A stretch of 64,000 nucleotides of DNA from Gymnothorax reevesii (GCA_029721435.1 CM056588.1:34216930-34280929); one strand, 5' to 3'. Counted from the first letter of the stretch, positions 43,554 through 57,014 are shown. Program-made: numbers and translations. Notes: generated by a model from the letters alone, not told the origin.

Positions 43554-46500
43554 CTAGGTGCTGATATGTTAAAACACAAATGCATGGAAGCACATATACA
43601 CCACGGAGGAGAGAAATAATGCCATCACCAGAATTATGCGTATATATTTATATATTTATATATTATACTGTGTTTACTTAAACATGATAAATGCAATATT
43701 TCATAGGAAGTTAGCTGTAACAGTAAAAATACAGTATTTTATGTACTTCAGTACATTGTGTTAAAATAGCGACAACCACAACGAAAAAAAAAAAAATCAG
43801 CTCTAAGTTCACAAAAAGTACAAATATACAGTACAAATCTAATTTATTTAAAATGGGTACAAATAAAATATAGGTATTAATGCTTTTGAAACTTCAGGTA
43901 GGTATACGTGACTTTAGAAAAAGGGTGCACTTTGGGTTCACACCTATAAGGCTTCCGATAAGATTTAATACGTATTGGTACAACCATAAGATATTAAAAG
44001 TTGCTATACAACATTTGCACAACCTGGATAATACTTGAGGATTCAATATTACATATACAATATTACACACACATCATTGCATATATTTTGCAGTTTTTAT
44101 GCATTAAAGATGTCCTTTCTTATCAGTGTATATTACACATCACATAAAAGCAGTGTCACATAGTGCCATAACTACAAATTCAATCTGATATTACAAATGA
44201 TTAATTTAAACCGCTTCATACAGTCACACACCATCAACCGAGCTTGAGCTGCCTCATCACCCAATTTAAACTGGGTTTTACATAAACTTTCCTCCAGACA
44301 GTCTAAAAATTAACCAAAAGCTGTTTCCACAAGATCTGAGGATATGTCAAGCAGGTCATTCATCATAAAAACAGGGACTCATCCCAGGCATTATCGCATG
44401 AATGTAAGGCCGGAGGTTTTTGTTTACATTGTGCAGCCAATATGGAGTTCCCCCTCTCTAAGATGCAAGGAAATATGAAGTTAAAAAGGGCATTTGGCAG
44501 TCTACAGAGATGCCTGGAGTTCTGCCGATCCAAATGCAATCCAAACTCTTCTCTTTCACCGGAACCAAAATTGTATATGTGGCCAATCTTCACTTTCAGA
44601 CAACATACCAAACATGCAGGGCCCTTAAACTAGTCACCAAACCATTTCACAATAACAGAAAAAAACAAACTAAAACCAAAATTAATACTTAGATTGTAAT
44701 CTGTCTGTTCCATGAATAAACATTTGGTCGCATTACCCCATTTCAACATTCCAGAACCACTTGTCGACTAAATCTTGTGTAAACTTACACTTTTTCACCC
44801 ACAAAATGCACTCACTGCACCGTCCAGCTATAAAACACAGAACACTGCCTCTCATACAGAATAGAAACAGGAGAAACATTGCTTTCTGAACAGGTCTAGT
44901 TATATATGAAGGGGAGAAAATTAGGAACACCTGCAAATCAATCCCTCGCATGGATATTGCAGGCCTTAAGGCATTATTGACGAGCTTGAGAATATTACGT
45001 GAAAAAGGTTTTTGTCCAGGCCCTTCTGCTGGCTGACGATTCATTGGTTGCATACAGAAATGTGACAAAAATCCTTAGAAAAGACCAGATTATTTTTCAA
45101 ATGAAACACTTCTGGAAAATTAAGCGAATGATGAAACATAATTGTCCAAATGACCGCACGTTAAACCCGATGGCCTCTGTTTTTACCCAAGAATCACTGC
45201 TATCAAACACAAATCGCTGGACTAGAGTTCATGAGCAAGAACTGAGTCACAAACAGGCTGCAGTGTGGTAACAGTCCACAGTTTGTATCCATCATTCGGC
45301 ATTTAGGCTGATAATTTCACTCACTGACCTCAAGCCAAGGTGAGTAAGATAACTCTATGCAGATAATCACAGAGCGTGCTGCTAAACCAACAGCAGTCAG
45401 CATGGTTGGAGAATGCCTGGCCAATCATGGAATCAGACCTACTGATTGACAATTAAGTTTGAACTGCAGTATAGTTCCATTCTAAGTGCCTATCAAGAAA
45501 TGGCAAAACTGGATTTAAGTCTTTATGTCAATACTTAAACTGAATACCGCATGAACTTAAATTTGTATGGAGACTGCATGTCGCATTTAGTTGCGTATGG
45601 AAACCATCCTTAAAGTTGCTTTACCGTCACACATCAGCATTCATACTCATTCTGTAGTTTATGTGTATTCAGAGACTGGGGCTAGTTTAGCTGAGGGATT
45701 GTTATGCATTAGTTGCAATTGATTGATTCAAGATGAAATAGGCTGATAGCTTTGGTCTCCAGCCAATCAGAGCAGAGCTGATCATCCAAGAGCAGCCCCC
45801 AATCAAAATCAGCCGTTTTTCAGATTAGAAAGAACAACAGGCCTAAAATGGCCTTGAAATGACATATTTTTAGTTTTTCTAAAAACCTGCAACACCTCTA
45901 ATTTGAAAAACCAAAAATATACCGTGCCAAAAATAGCCTTACATGGGACCTTAAGTTTTATAACCATTATCTGTTACCATCATCACAAAAAGAATTTTAT
46001 AGAAAAAATCAAATGAAGTAATGTTACTCTTTTTTTCTGCTGTGGTCATATCGATGGCTTCATGCAAGAAGTGACATTTTCCAATTTTACAGGAGAGCCA
46101 AAAAACCGCCACTGCACCACCTGCTAAAATTTTTTCCTGCTGATACGACTTTTTAAAAAGACATTTTAACCTCTTTAGGAACTGAGACTCCAGACTTGGT
46201 CAGGAGATGAATAGTCTCACTTATTCCAAAACAAACAAAAAAGTTATTTTTGACCGAAGCGTCTGTTATGCCCTTCTTGCATGAGGCCATCGATATGTTA
46301 GCACTGCACTGCAATACTTTTCAGGCTGGTTACAGTCAGGAACAAAAGTTCATCGGCTTCCTTAAAAATGAGAGCTGAACTTGAAGAGAAGCTTTTCTTC
46401 AACGCACAATGAGTCAAGACAATGGATGACGTAATTTTTTTTCTAACTAATAAACATGAGTTCAATATGTAAAACTTCTCATAGCAAGTGGAGTTTAAAG

Positions 46501-47320
46501 AAGAAATCGGTTCACATAACGTAATGGGACCATCATGTTTTACAGTGACTGCACAATGCCAAAGCTCGTCTGTGGTTTGTACTTTAAGAAATGGCTGGAT
46601 GAGGCAGACTCAGTGACTCTGCTCAAGAATAAAGAACAAAAAAAGCAAACAGGAAATGCACTATTCCTTATCAACATTGATGGAAATGTGCAGGAATGTC
46701 AATTCTAAACCAATCAAATTGCACTTGTTCTTAATGGTATTAAAATAACCCAAAAAGAAAATACAATATTTTTTTCAGTAGTCATTGTGCAACACAAATC
46801 AGTTTCTTATCAAAAGATTCTCACGTTATTTCAGTCAGTGTCTGCCCGCTAATGCCATCTTTAGCACCACCCAAAGATCACGAACACAGAAAATGATGAT
46901 TTTCCCCCCCCCAAACATCAGACTAAATGGAAAGGAAATAGATAATCATCAATAATAAGGTTTCTGCTACACACGCTTAGATCCGAGACTGCAGTTCATT
47001 CCGCACATCTTTGGAATGCCATAATACAACTTAAAACAACCCTGTGATTCAAATGTAAAGTCACCTGCATATTTTGATTAAAACGCAGATGAAAACCTTT
47101 AGAACTGCCATTGCTGTGCATGTATGAACATTGCTGACAACATTACAGCTGGGTAACCCTTACAAAGGCTGGCTCCCGAGGGCAAATATTGCTATGAGCA
47201 CTGTGGATTAGACAGCCTGGAAATGAACAAAGAGGCGCTCTCCAAAATCATTCCAACCACATTAAATTATATGGACTGCAGTGCGTGCTATCACATGGTG
47301 CTTGGACCATAAGAAAACAA
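43554..47320 (-). other. Region downstream of ATXN1L, no gene recognised
   Basis: A/T-rich, with several possible minus-strand polyadenylation hexamers. In mammals ATXN1L has a long 3'UTR, so part of this may be ATXN1L 3'UTR; the sequence does not show where it ends. Confidence 0.35.
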
Positions 47321-47321
47321 A

Positions 47322-47434
47322 CAGTGCCCTCAAAATAAAAACAACTGAATCAGTGCCCTCAAAATAAAAACAACTGAATCATTGCCCTCCTAATAAAAAC
47401 AACTGAATCAGTGCCCTCAAAATAAAATCAAATG
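47322..47434. repeat. 29-bp tandem repeat, about 4 copies
   Basis: cagtgccctcaaaataaaaa plus caactgaat repeated four times with few changes. Confidence 0.9.
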
Positions 47435-47994
47435 AACTTCAATCGTAGATGAGCAGCCTCTATAAGCTGACCCCAAAAGATGGTCAGAAGTAATGGCTGG
47501 AGCAGTAGAGGCTCACTCCTACAACCATGGTGGATATTTGGATACAACGGAGAATCTACTCAGACATGTCTTACCGGATGCACTGAAGATAATTTTAGAA
47601 GACGAGACCGGAGTTCACTACCCAAGACAAACAAACACAATAATTTTCACCTTAAAACAACTACTTCTTCAATGCAAAGAATTTGAAAGTTGCTGATCAC
47701 ACAAGAGACAGGAACAGTGTTCCATGATTGGGTTTTAGTTAGTTCTGCTGAAGTCACCAGGAGAGGATCATTGTCACAACAGTAAACAGCAAAGCCGAGA
47801 TGCGAGCTAGTGCAGGCCCTGCGCTCATTCACACAAGATGATTTTGCTGATAACACAGCAGTCAGTGCTATATAACGGGTAACCATCAATGTGCAAATGA
47901 ATGCAGAAGCAGCTGGTGTCCAGACAGAATGCGCATGCACAAATATACAGACAGTAAACACTGATGTCAGAGGAAACCATGTGTGTCCTGAAAG

Positions 47995-48189
47995 AATTAA
48001 GCACAGACACATTGTAATGTGAAGCACAGACACGCCGACAGGTGAAGCGAAGACACACCAAGAAGCACAGACACCCTGATAGGTGAAGCACAGACACACT
48101 AATGTGACGCACGGACACAGTAATGTGAAGCAGACACACTCTGTAATGTGAAGCACAGACACACTGACAGGTGAAGCACAGACACACTG
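47995..48189. repeat. Minisatellite gtgaagcacagacacact, first part
   Basis: Units of about 22-24 bp (gtgaagcacagacacactga plus cag) with variation. Open frames across it on the minus strand are repeat artefacts. The array resumes at 49364 after a MITE. Confidence 0.85.
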
Positions 48190-49363
48190 GGGTCAATGAC
48201 AAATAAGCCTTTTAAAAATGTATTTTTTTTCTTTTCAGAATACATTTATTTGAAGTTGGAAGAGTGTGTTTAAACAAGAATTAATGGTTGCACAACATTT
48301 ACAGGGTTTTAGTACAGTTTTAGGCGGTATTTGCAATTTCACCAGCCAAAAAATGTCAGGTGGCGCAACCAAAAGTTTCTTGGGGGGGGGGGGGGACCAC
48401 TTCCCTCTTTTCTTCTAAGTGATTTTTTTTTTTTTTTTTTAGTAAGTGAGTGTGTCTACTCTGCCTAAAACATTACTACTTTGTAGTTGAGCTGGGTATT
48501 AAAAGTAAGTTATGGATTCTTTATTGTAGGGGGTGGGTATTTTGGTTTTCGAACATCCAACTTTAGATTTAAAATGTGAATAAATACTTTACAAATTTAA
48601 AAAGTATATTGCTGTATAGAATGACTATTTATATTACAATTTCCAAACACTTGTTCACGTCAATCTCCCATATCTTGGTTTAAATTAGTATTTTATCTGG
48701 TTGCACCACCTGACGATGCAGTTGCACCACCTGAAATTTGCTACCAATTCCCAATTATTCAGGCATCCATACTTGGACACCTATATAACCTTTTGACTTT
48801 GCTAGCAAGTTCATTCATTCATTTTTGCAATACAATTAAAAATTTTAGAATAACATTTGAGAGAGATCTACATACCTTTCACTCATCAGTAAAGGTCACT
48901 TGGGGCCCTTTTGATGATGCAATATCCTGTTTACTCATCTCTCTCTTCAATTTAAAATAAAAGTTATATGAATGCGGTTGCACAGCCCAGACATTTCAGA
49001 TTTCCAGACAAATTTGTTTTTAATATTCCAAACAATTTAAGAACAATTAAACTTTGTTTATTTGAAAGGTTTTTAATATAAAAGTATGTCCCCATATTAA
49101 TATTATATTAATTTATATTTTAAATTACATATTTAATACATTTCACAGTGTTAACTTGCTTGGACGGTTGCGCCACCTGACATTTTGAGGGTTTGAGATG
49201 GCAAAACATAAAATATATATATCAGGTTTATGATAAACTGGAAATATGTTCAAATTAAACAGGTTTTATGGAATAAAATGAAGCTTATTATGAATCATTT
49301 AAAATAATTTTAAACCAAAGTAGTGCGCTCGGACACAAAATCTGCATGTCAAATCATTGACCC
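48190..49363. mobile_element. MITE-like element inserted in a minisatellite
   Basis: 1174 bp with inverted ends GGGTCAATGA (48190-48199) and TCATTGACCC (49354-49363). ACTG flanks both sides (48186-48189, 49364-49367). The halves of the interrupted minisatellite rejoin exactly when it is removed. The interior repeats ggttgcaccacctgac-like strings. Class not assigned. Confidence 0.8.
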
Positions 49364-49440
49364 ACTGACAGGTGAAGCACAGACGCTCTGAGAGGTGAAG
49401 AACAGACACACTGACAGGCGAAGCACAGACAGTGGTGAAG
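49364..49440. repeat. Minisatellite gtgaagcacagacacact, second part
   Basis: Continues the array that ends at 48189: actgacaggtgaagcacaga and variants. Confidence 0.85.
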
Positions 49441-50150
49441 CAACAAGCAGCAGTTAAAAACTAGTCCTTCTGAGAAATGAGCCCAAAACACACTAAGCCA
49501 AGAACCTTTTGGCAAAGGACAACTATTTAAAAAGAAAGGGAATGTTGGAAACAAAGAATGGCTAAGAGAATTACCAATGATTTTCAACATTAAAAATGTT
49601 AGACACATCTGGAGAATTTCCCACATAAGCCTATAGCACAAATAAAGGTTAAGTGATTTCAACATATTACCAGTATCAGTATTTGATTGACTAATATATT
49701 TTCATCCCCGTACAGCCATGATTTCCACTAAGTCTTGAGTAAATATGCATGATTTGGTCAAAGGTGAGGACATTTTCTCCAATGCAATGATTAGATATGA
49801 TCAGATTGAAAGCCACTCACTGGAGAGCACACACTGATTGTGAAGGCTTTGGTCAATACTGTAACCACCGCTGATAATCCTCAGCCATCCATCATGAGGA
49901 GATCTGCATATATTTGTAGACAACTTCTACCCAAACAAATTTCAACCAAAGAACAAAACTGCCTCCTTATTTCTCGCAGTGAAAACACTTTGTGTGATCA
50001 ACAGAACTCTACAACCAGCCCTGGCTCGACTGAGTTTTAAAGATCCTGGACTGATATGACGACTGTAAAATTCAAACCTTGAACAGCAAGCACATCCAGA
50101 AACTTCCAATGCTACCACCTTCACAGTCACACTCCTCTCATTGTAATGCG

Positions 50151-50156
50151 TTTATT
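50151..50156 (-). terminator. Possible polyadenylation signal for ATXN1L
   Basis: AATAAA on the minus strand about 40 bases after the stop. A very short 3'UTR would be unusual for this gene, so later signals are likely used as well. Confidence 0.3.
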
Positions 50157-50194
50157 CCCTAGGAAACCTCCTCCGGTGGCAGCTTCCGCGGCTG

Positions 50195-51565
50195 CTACTT
50201 TCCTGCATTAGAGCGCCCCTCGATGGACAACTTGACCTCCTGAGGGATGAAAGAGGGTCTGGTGGAGCCTGCAGATGAAGAGTGACCCAACTCCTCCTCA
50301 GTCTTGGTCCTGTATCTTTGGAAGCTTGGGACTGACCAGTGCCTCTGAGCTCCGATTATCGACAACGATGACCCCCTCATCGTAGCCAGTGATCGAGGGG
50401 CACCCTCGGTGTGCAAAAAGTCGCTGCTTAGGCTTCTGGGGTGCTCTGAGATGGTCCTGTCTGGCCGAGATGGGGTGTTCCCTTGGCCCCCACCCCTTAC
50501 CTGCACGGGGTCCCCCTCCCCCCCTCGCCCATTGTCCCGGTGACCAACCTCAGCTCGACCCGTCACCTGGGACCTCGCTTGGTGTGGAGTCGGAGGCCCC
50601 ATGGGCTGAGCGATCACGCCGGCAGCAGATTCACCCCTGGCAGGCGTTCCTGACAACTGTTGCCGCGGCAGCATCTTCTCCTGCCGTTGCAGCTGCTGTA
50701 AAGCGATAGACACGCACACATCCCCCACCTGCAGGGGGTGACAGGCCAGTCCGTACAACTTGGCTGTTCCCTCTGGGCTGCACGAGGACCAGCCCTGCCC
50801 GAAGACGAAGAACGGGTGCTCCAGGGGGACGTCGATGGCCACCTTGCTCTGCTGCTCTCCGACGGTGAAGTGAAGGGTCGCCAGGCCTGGTTTCTGGGCG
50901 CTCCTGTGGATCTCCACCACCATGCTGGAGTCGATCTTCAGGCCCCCGCTCACCTCCGCGCTCCTAACGAAGTCCTGGGTCTGAAGATCCTCCACCCTCT
51001 TCAGTTCCCCCGTGGCCAACTGGATGATGGCTCCCTTCATGAAGTGGGAGGGGTTCTGAGTGACGGGGGGAGGCGTCTGGGTTCGGACCAGGACGGATGG
51101 AGCGGGACTAGACTGAACCAGCATCTGCTGCTGGAGTCCCGGTTCTGTCGCGCCCCTGGCCGGGAGGAGTGTTTGGGCTGGAGAATCGGAAGCCTTGGAT
51201 GGCTTCATCTGCACAGCTGTGGCGGTGGTGATAGCATCGTTACACAGACTTGCGTACTGTTGCTGCGGCTGCTTGCAGTCCAGGGGGACGAGAACTGGCT
51301 GCCCATTGGCCAGCATCACAGCGTGGTGGGCGGGCTGGCCAAACTCCGGATGGATGGTGACTCTTGGGTCAGCAGGTCCCGCTGGATGTACCTCGTACAC
51401 AGGCTTGCCCAGAGAGACCACATTCTCCACACAGCCTGCAGGCAGGGCCTGCCAACTCCTCTGGGAACTCTGCGACAAGTTCAAGGGGCCCCCAGATTCT
51501 TCCCTACGGCCCCCACCCACACCCTGGTTAGGGGAGGAAGTCTGACGACAAACCACTTGCCGGAC
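50195..51565 (-). CDS. atxn1l: ATXN1L coding exon 2 (AXH domain, stop)
   Basis: Begins VRQVVCRQTSSP after tcctctag at 51566-51573 and stops at TAG (50197-50195). Encodes the AXH domain and conserved C-terminus. GC-rich; plus-strand open frames of up to 306 codons opposite it are shadows. Confidence 0.95.
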   Translation of the reverse strand, partial: VRQVVCRQTSSPNQGVGGGRREESGGPLNLSQSSQRSWQALPAGCVENVVSLGKPVYEVHPAGPADPRVTIHPEFGQPAHHAVMLANGQPVLVPLDCKQPQQQYASLCNDAITTATAVQMKPSKASDSPAQTLLPARGATEPGLQQQMLVQSSPAPSVLVRTQTPPPVTQNPSHFMKGAIIQLATGELKRVEDLQTQDFVRSAEVSGGLKIDSSMVVEIHRSAQKPGLATLHFTVGEQQSKVAIDVPLEHPFFVFGQGWSSCSPEGTAKLYGLACHPLQVGDVCVSIALQQLQRQEKMLPRQQLSGTPARGESAAGVIAQPMGPPTPHQARSQVTGRAEVGHRDNGRGGEGDPVQVRGGGQGNTPSRPDRTISEHPRSLSSDFLHTEGAPRSLATMRGSSLSIIGAQRHWSVPSFQRYRTKTEEELGHSSSAGSTRPSFIPQEVKLSIEGRSNAGK

Positions 51566-52932
51566 CTAGAGGATGAAGACAGGAAGTGGCAAGTTAGTAA
51601 ACTGTCCTTTCTTTCGCCACCTGAACTTCCACAAACATTTTGTAATTCTACATCATAACAGAACAATACTCTTCCATTTTGCAATCAAAAGTTCTTTGAG
51701 CCATAAAACAATATAGGATATCACGTTATTTGATTATCTGGAGGGGCAAATGTACTATTATACAAATATGCCTATACTTCCAGACCGAATTCATTCATCA
51801 CTATTGATTATCTGGTTTGCAAGCCAGTATGTTCCTTTCACACCCACATTTTCCAATCTACCCCAGCAACTGAGAATGAGAGAGAAGGCCTTACTTTTGC
51901 ATAATCCCATGGCATTTGCAAATGCACTCGAGGCAGTTAATGCATAAGACACCCTTTCTCAATCAATTCTGTAGTCAATTTCCCCAGAGATAAAGTGGAC
52001 AAACATTGAAATATCGTTAAAAATCCAAAAATGTACATTTTTCAAACTTTGTAAGAACTTTAGAAAGCATGGCCCCAAGGAAGCTCCATATGAAATATTG
52101 AGAGGATCTTGCTGGTGGTTTCCGAATGAAAGATTGTGATAGATTTTGCGAATGGAACGCGACCACAGCCACGATGACGACGCCGCCGTATGCCACCTGA
52201 TCCCAATCAATCGCTCAGCCAGCCTATTGGTCGATGAGCAAAAAATAAGGAGATGGATTTATGGGACCATAACCCAATTAACGCAGATGGCCAGAGAGTT
52301 AATGCTGCTTTTACAGTGTGTGCAGTCTCAGAATCTGACGCGCTCAGCTGCCAACATTAACAACACAAACAGCAGTGCACACCACCTTGCACAGCATAGA
52401 GATGCAGTGCTATACTGAAACATAATTGAGAGCCATAGTCAGACTGAACCTCCTTATGATTTACATGGCTGTTTCCTCCATTCTAATGCAGCTTTAGTGC
52501 AGAGTATGTTAAACAGAAATAGAAGACAAATGGCAGCCTATAAATGATATTTTTCTATTTCCCACAAAAGCCATGCAGTAATAATTCAATTAATACAGGC
52601 AAATAAGTTAGGTGTGATTTGGCAGCGCGGAACACAAAAGTTTTTTTTCTTCAGACATTGAGACTTTTTCTCAATTAATAATACCAACAATAATAATGAC
52701 CGGTACAAACAACGTACAATGACAAAAGCCTACAAATGGATGAGGACAAATACCAAAAATGCACAACGATCCACACAAACACATGCACAAAGAAAATTGA
52801 AAACAATTTCAAAATGAAAAATGCAAACGAATGCACCATGAGAAATGCAACAAATACACGATGGGAAATTCAAATGCACAATGAACAAGGCAATCAGAGA
52901 TAGCAGACCTGGCCCCAGCCACGGGCTGACAG

Positions 52933-52992
<60 letters not shown>

Positions 52993-53021
52993 AAACACAA
53001 ACACACAAACACACAAACACA

Positions 53022-53060
<39 letters not shown>

Positions 53061-55053
53061 TCATTGCTTAACCTGGCCCCCTAGGGGAGGGACCAGGTAA
53101 AAATGCAAACAAATTTATAATGAAACGCAAATTTACAATCAAAAATCCAAACAAATGTGCAAAGATAAAAGCAAACAAGTGAACTATTATTAACAATCAC
53201 AACATGCCCAGGTGAATATAAGATCAAACCAGGCAGGGCAATGCACCGTTTAAAAGCCTAAATGAACCTCAGCACATGGCCCCCATTCCACCAACCCCTC
53301 TCAACCACAGAGTGGCTTCCTTCCACCACAACATGAAGAGCAATCTCTGTTCCTTCCCAGCAGAGTCTGCTGTTACCCAACCTCCAGCACAACCCACAAC
53401 ACCAAACGCACACCCCAGTGAAAGGGGAAGGAAGTGGACCGGAGCACGGAGCTGAAACCCTGGCCGTGTAACTCCACGGATAAGCGTAAAGGAAGTCCTT
53501 CACAGCGCTTGCGAGAATATTCTACAGCCACATCTGTCACTTTAGGAAGCAATAAAAAAAAAAAACCTAACTCCACTCAGACAGCACAGCAGGAAACACA
53601 ACCATCGCCATCAAGCCAAGACACCTGAGCTTGGATACAACCTTGCTTCAAAACAAGGCCCTTAAATGCATCAAAGCCAAGACTACGCACTGCCTTTGTG
53701 TGCATGCTTAGGGCTCCCACACACAATAACCTCATCAGTATCATGGCAGCTGGAAACACTGATCTCAAGAAAGGACACAGTGAAAAACACCCTGTACTGG
53801 CATACTACCCAGTGTCCAGCAGTGCACTCATAGCATCAGTAGCATACAGACAGGAGGGAATCATTACCATCAGTTACAAAGATAGCGTTTCTATTCACTG
53901 AGGATTATTAATGCAGAGAAGTGTGTGCATATCAGACTGGGCACACGCCAAACATTGACCTTAACCAAAACGCTGGCCTCAGAACTAGAGGTGGTTCTCT
54001 GGCATTGAACTGTGGCTGCCTACTGCAACCACAAAGCAGCAGTGCATTATAAGCAAAGGATGAATCCCTGCAACAGGTGGGACAAATTACATCAAATGCA
54101 TCATGGACGCTCACCTCTAGGTCTGTATCAGGAGTGTTGCGAGGGCCAGGAGAGCCCGTTTCCTCATATCTGCGGGCGCCAGGGCCCCCGTCCTGAAGGC
54201 TGTTGGAGCTGGGAACAGCGCGGGGAGGGCACACAGAGTCTTGCGGCAGCTGCCCCCTTCCGCTCTCACCCTCCTCCCCGCCGTTTACCTGCCGAGCCCT
54301 GTGCACATCTCTTGAGCCAGTGTGTGGGTAGATGGCAGGTGCTCCCCGAGGGCTGCCCTCCGCCGGGGCCACTAGCCCCCCTAGCGAGCCCAGGACCTGC
54401 TGATGTGCTGCTGCCGCCTGATCCGGGGTCAACACCAGTGAAACACTGCCCGCGGCAGCCATTTTGGGGAAGGCGTGGCCTGAGGGCGGGGGCTGAGGGG
54501 GAGGAGGCGAAGCCACGCCCTCCTGAATGACTGACGGGTAGGGGATGAGGTGGGGGACATGTGGGGTCTGTGATGAGATCAGGGGGCCCGGAACAAACCC
54601 GGGGGGGACTGCGTAAGGGACGCCATACGGGGACGCCATGAACTGCAGGGAGGAGTGGGGAATTTGGGTATACCCCAGAGGAGGATAGGGTATCCCAGGG
54701 TGCTGTAGGAGGGGCGAGGGGACAGTGTAGGCTGGAGAGATGTGGCCCAACACTGGGTGGAGGCTGGAAGGGGCGTAGGTGACTGAGGGGAGGGCCACTT
54801 TGTACAGCATGCTGTATTGGTCCACCGGGACAGTGACGCCATCGGCGGACTCAGCGCTGTACTGTGGAGCAGGCTGGACCTGCACCCACCTGCCTGGGGG
54901 TGCACCTCCTCCCTGGCTCTCTCCTCCGGAGGAGCTTGAGCTGAGAGGGGGCGCTCCTTCATCCCCCCCTCCCCCTCCACAGGGGCTGCTGACGGGTAGG
55001 TCCCTCTTTTTGGGTGGCAGACACTCCTGGTTGCGCTCGTGAGAGGGCTTCAT
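50195..55053 (-). CDS. atxn1l: ATXN1L (ataxin-1-like, BOAT1)
   Basis: Nuclear co-regulator; vertebrate ATXN1L binds Capicua and other transcription factors through its AXH domain. Two coding exons join GAG|GTC in frame to 769 residues (human about 690). N-terminus MKPSHERNQECLPPKKRDLP is the conserved ataxin-1 family start; VDQYSMLYKVALP follows near residue 80. The middle is Pro/Ser-rich. The AXH domain spans about residues 486-605 (from SHFMKGAIIQLATGELKRVE to GDVCVSIALQQLQ), and the C-terminus FIPQEVKLSIEGRSNAGK is conserved. There is no polyglutamine tract, as in human ATXN1L and unlike ATXN1. The start ATG is at 55053-55051. Confidence 0.96.
51566..54114 (-). other. ATXN1L intron between coding exons
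   Basis: 2.55 kb. Contains a long CA microsatellite (52935-53058) and A-rich repeats with aaatgca/acaaa motifs around 52740-53200. Sequence at 53998-54110 (ctgtggctgcctactgcaac, gacaaattacatcaaatgca) resembles a decayed SINE tail just next to the exon 1 donor. No exon recognised. Confidence 0.5.
52935..53058. repeat. CA microsatellite, about 120 bp
   Basis: (CA)n interrupted by CAAA blocks. On the minus strand it is (TG)n and yields Cys-Val frames that are not genes. Confidence 0.95.
54115..55053 (-). CDS. atxn1l: ATXN1L coding exon 1 (residues 1-313)
   Basis: From the ATG to NTPDTDLE, ending GAG|GTGAGCGTC. The human protein shows GTPDTDLEV at the same junction. Exon continues upstream as 5'UTR to an unknown point (about 55185 or beyond). 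Confidence 0.94.
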
Positions 55054-56293
55054 GGTAGCCCCAGAGTCGGGGACTTAGGGGGGTCAGTCTCACTGCAATG
55101 TGCAGGGAGCAAATTTCACCTGCTGAGAGGGAGGTTTCACTGGAACTAGCTGTGGAAAGCCACTGCCGACATCAATAGGCACACCTTGAAAGAGTTAAAA
55201 AAAAAAAAAAGAAAAAGACATGACATGTACAACAAAATTTTTAAAATAATATTAGATAAGTTCTTACTGGCAAGATTACAAGACGCTTAAACCTGTCACA
55301 TTCTTCTCAGACCCTTTTTTTTCTTTTCCATGTACGTAATGGATAGCAGATTTGCAACCAATTTGGTTCAATTTGAAACCCCGGTGAAACAGGAAGCCAT
55401 TGGGTGAAATGCACCAGAATGAGAAGTCGTCAAATATGTCACAAGCTAATATAGGTAATTGAGATGTATTTAATGTCAAAGAATGATTATTTTATTGAAT
55501 ATCCATGTGCAGACTTCTTGACAGAGCTCATCAGGCCTTGAAGAAAGAAATACAGCCTCTGAGCACCTGTACTGGGAAGCATCACAGAATTACTTCTTCC
55601 ATTCCGGTTGAAGAGCAACGCCTATTACGCGCGTAATCTTATCTTATAAAAGCATTCGTGGAATAGGATGCGTAATAAAAAATAAAAAAAAAACACTGTC
55701 TCACAGGCAAAAAGGTTGAAGGAGAAATCTGACCACATTAGATCTCATTTTTCGCCTGGCTGGCAAACTTACACCAAGAGTAAGAGTAGAGGTCTTGGAA
55801 ACAACACGGGCAGACAGAAACCGGCTCAAGACCTAACCAACAAAAAGAGGGGCAAATATACGACTGTACTAATTACTAATACTGCAATGCATTTATTCGC
55901 CAGCTGTACATGTTAGTGCGTATTAATGCGCGACTACAAGCTTTATCTGGACCTGGCCAGTTGCAGCCCAGCCTCCTGAACTGCTGTTGGATGTGGGGAG
56001 GTGGTTACTTAGCAGTGTAGCATGAAATGTAAAGAAAGTACTTTTCGGCTATTGAACCATAACAAATTGTGTTTATTTTAAAGCATCACAGACCTCAATC
56101 AAGCGGAAGCAGGAGGGGGAAATTTTTCGCCGCGGAACATTGATGCAAGCTCAGTCATTAATGAGTTCGCCGCTTGGTAATACTAACTAGCTAGCTACAA
56201 CACTTGTTTTCTTTAGCTGGCTAATGCTAGCTAGTTTGATTGGCAACAAGCTATCTACGTGTGCAATTTAGGCGTAAATTAATTTCATCTTAC

Positions 56294-56480
56294 CTCTCCA
56301 TGTCATTGTGGTGCTGTGCCTAGTGTTTTGAGACCCTTAGCTAGTTATTATGATTATTTTACTCAAATAAATGCGAGATATCAAAAAGTACCAATTTCAC
56401 TGCCAAATCAAATTCGTGAAAATGTAGTGGCGCCCCTGAATGACGTCACTACAGTATGCTTCCTGGAGGACTTTTGCGGG
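56294..56480 (-). promoter_or_regulatory. Possible ATXN1L 5'UTR exon and promoter
   Basis: On the minus strand ACATGGAGAG|GTAAGATG at 56294/56293 is a strong donor. About 150 bases upstream lies TGACGTCA (56441-56448), a perfect CRE palindrome. This fits a non-coding first exon of ATXN1L, about 1.2 kb from the coding exon. No transcript data can be seen; the acceptor partner is not identified. Confidence 0.4.
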
Positions 56481-57014
56481 AAAAGGAGGGGACTGCTATG
56501 CGTAATCACTTGATTGTTTAAATCCCACGATATTTTTAAAGTGAAGTTTCATAACGAAAATAAGTGCAACACAATCCACTTTGATGATAATTCCCTGATG
56601 ATTCATTCTTCATTCACCCCAATCACGATCTGGAGAACTCCAGGCTTCCACTTAAAATATATATGTATATTCTGCGTTTAATACCGCGGGATCAATTCTG
56701 CGGCTGCGCTGGACTTCGGCCGCTTCGCTGAAAGTGCAATTTTGTGGGATGGCATGATCCAAATGCAAAATGATGTCACTACTGAAACTGAATTTTGCAA
56801 CTGGACAATTTCAGTGATGAAGCAACCACGATATCCGAAATACATTTTATGAAACTGTGCATGACTGGGTCTTTGAGATGGCTGAACACATTATTTATCA
56901 TTTATTGAAAAAGTATACAAGTCTCTGAGCACATGCCTGAAGAAAAATAAGGTGAATAAGACAGTTAAATTGAGGAAGTGTTCTTGTGTTTGTCCTTCGT
57001 GGCATGACCTGTGT

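Noticed and set aside
44999..45271. 90-codon frame downstream of ATXN1L
   Set aside because: No recognisable domain, no splice or start support; probably chance in A/T-rich sequence.
47647..48202. Minus-strand frames of 171 and 125 codons rich in Cys/Val/Ser
   Set aside because: They read across a minisatellite whose unit length gives repeated peptides; no start context or splice support.
50738..51658. 306-codon plus-strand open frame
   Set aside because: It lies exactly opposite the GC-rich ATXN1L exon that encodes the conserved AXH domain; its protein resembles nothing and it is a shadow.
52730..53056. Cys-Val repeat proteins
   Set aside because: Product of the TG/CA microsatellite.
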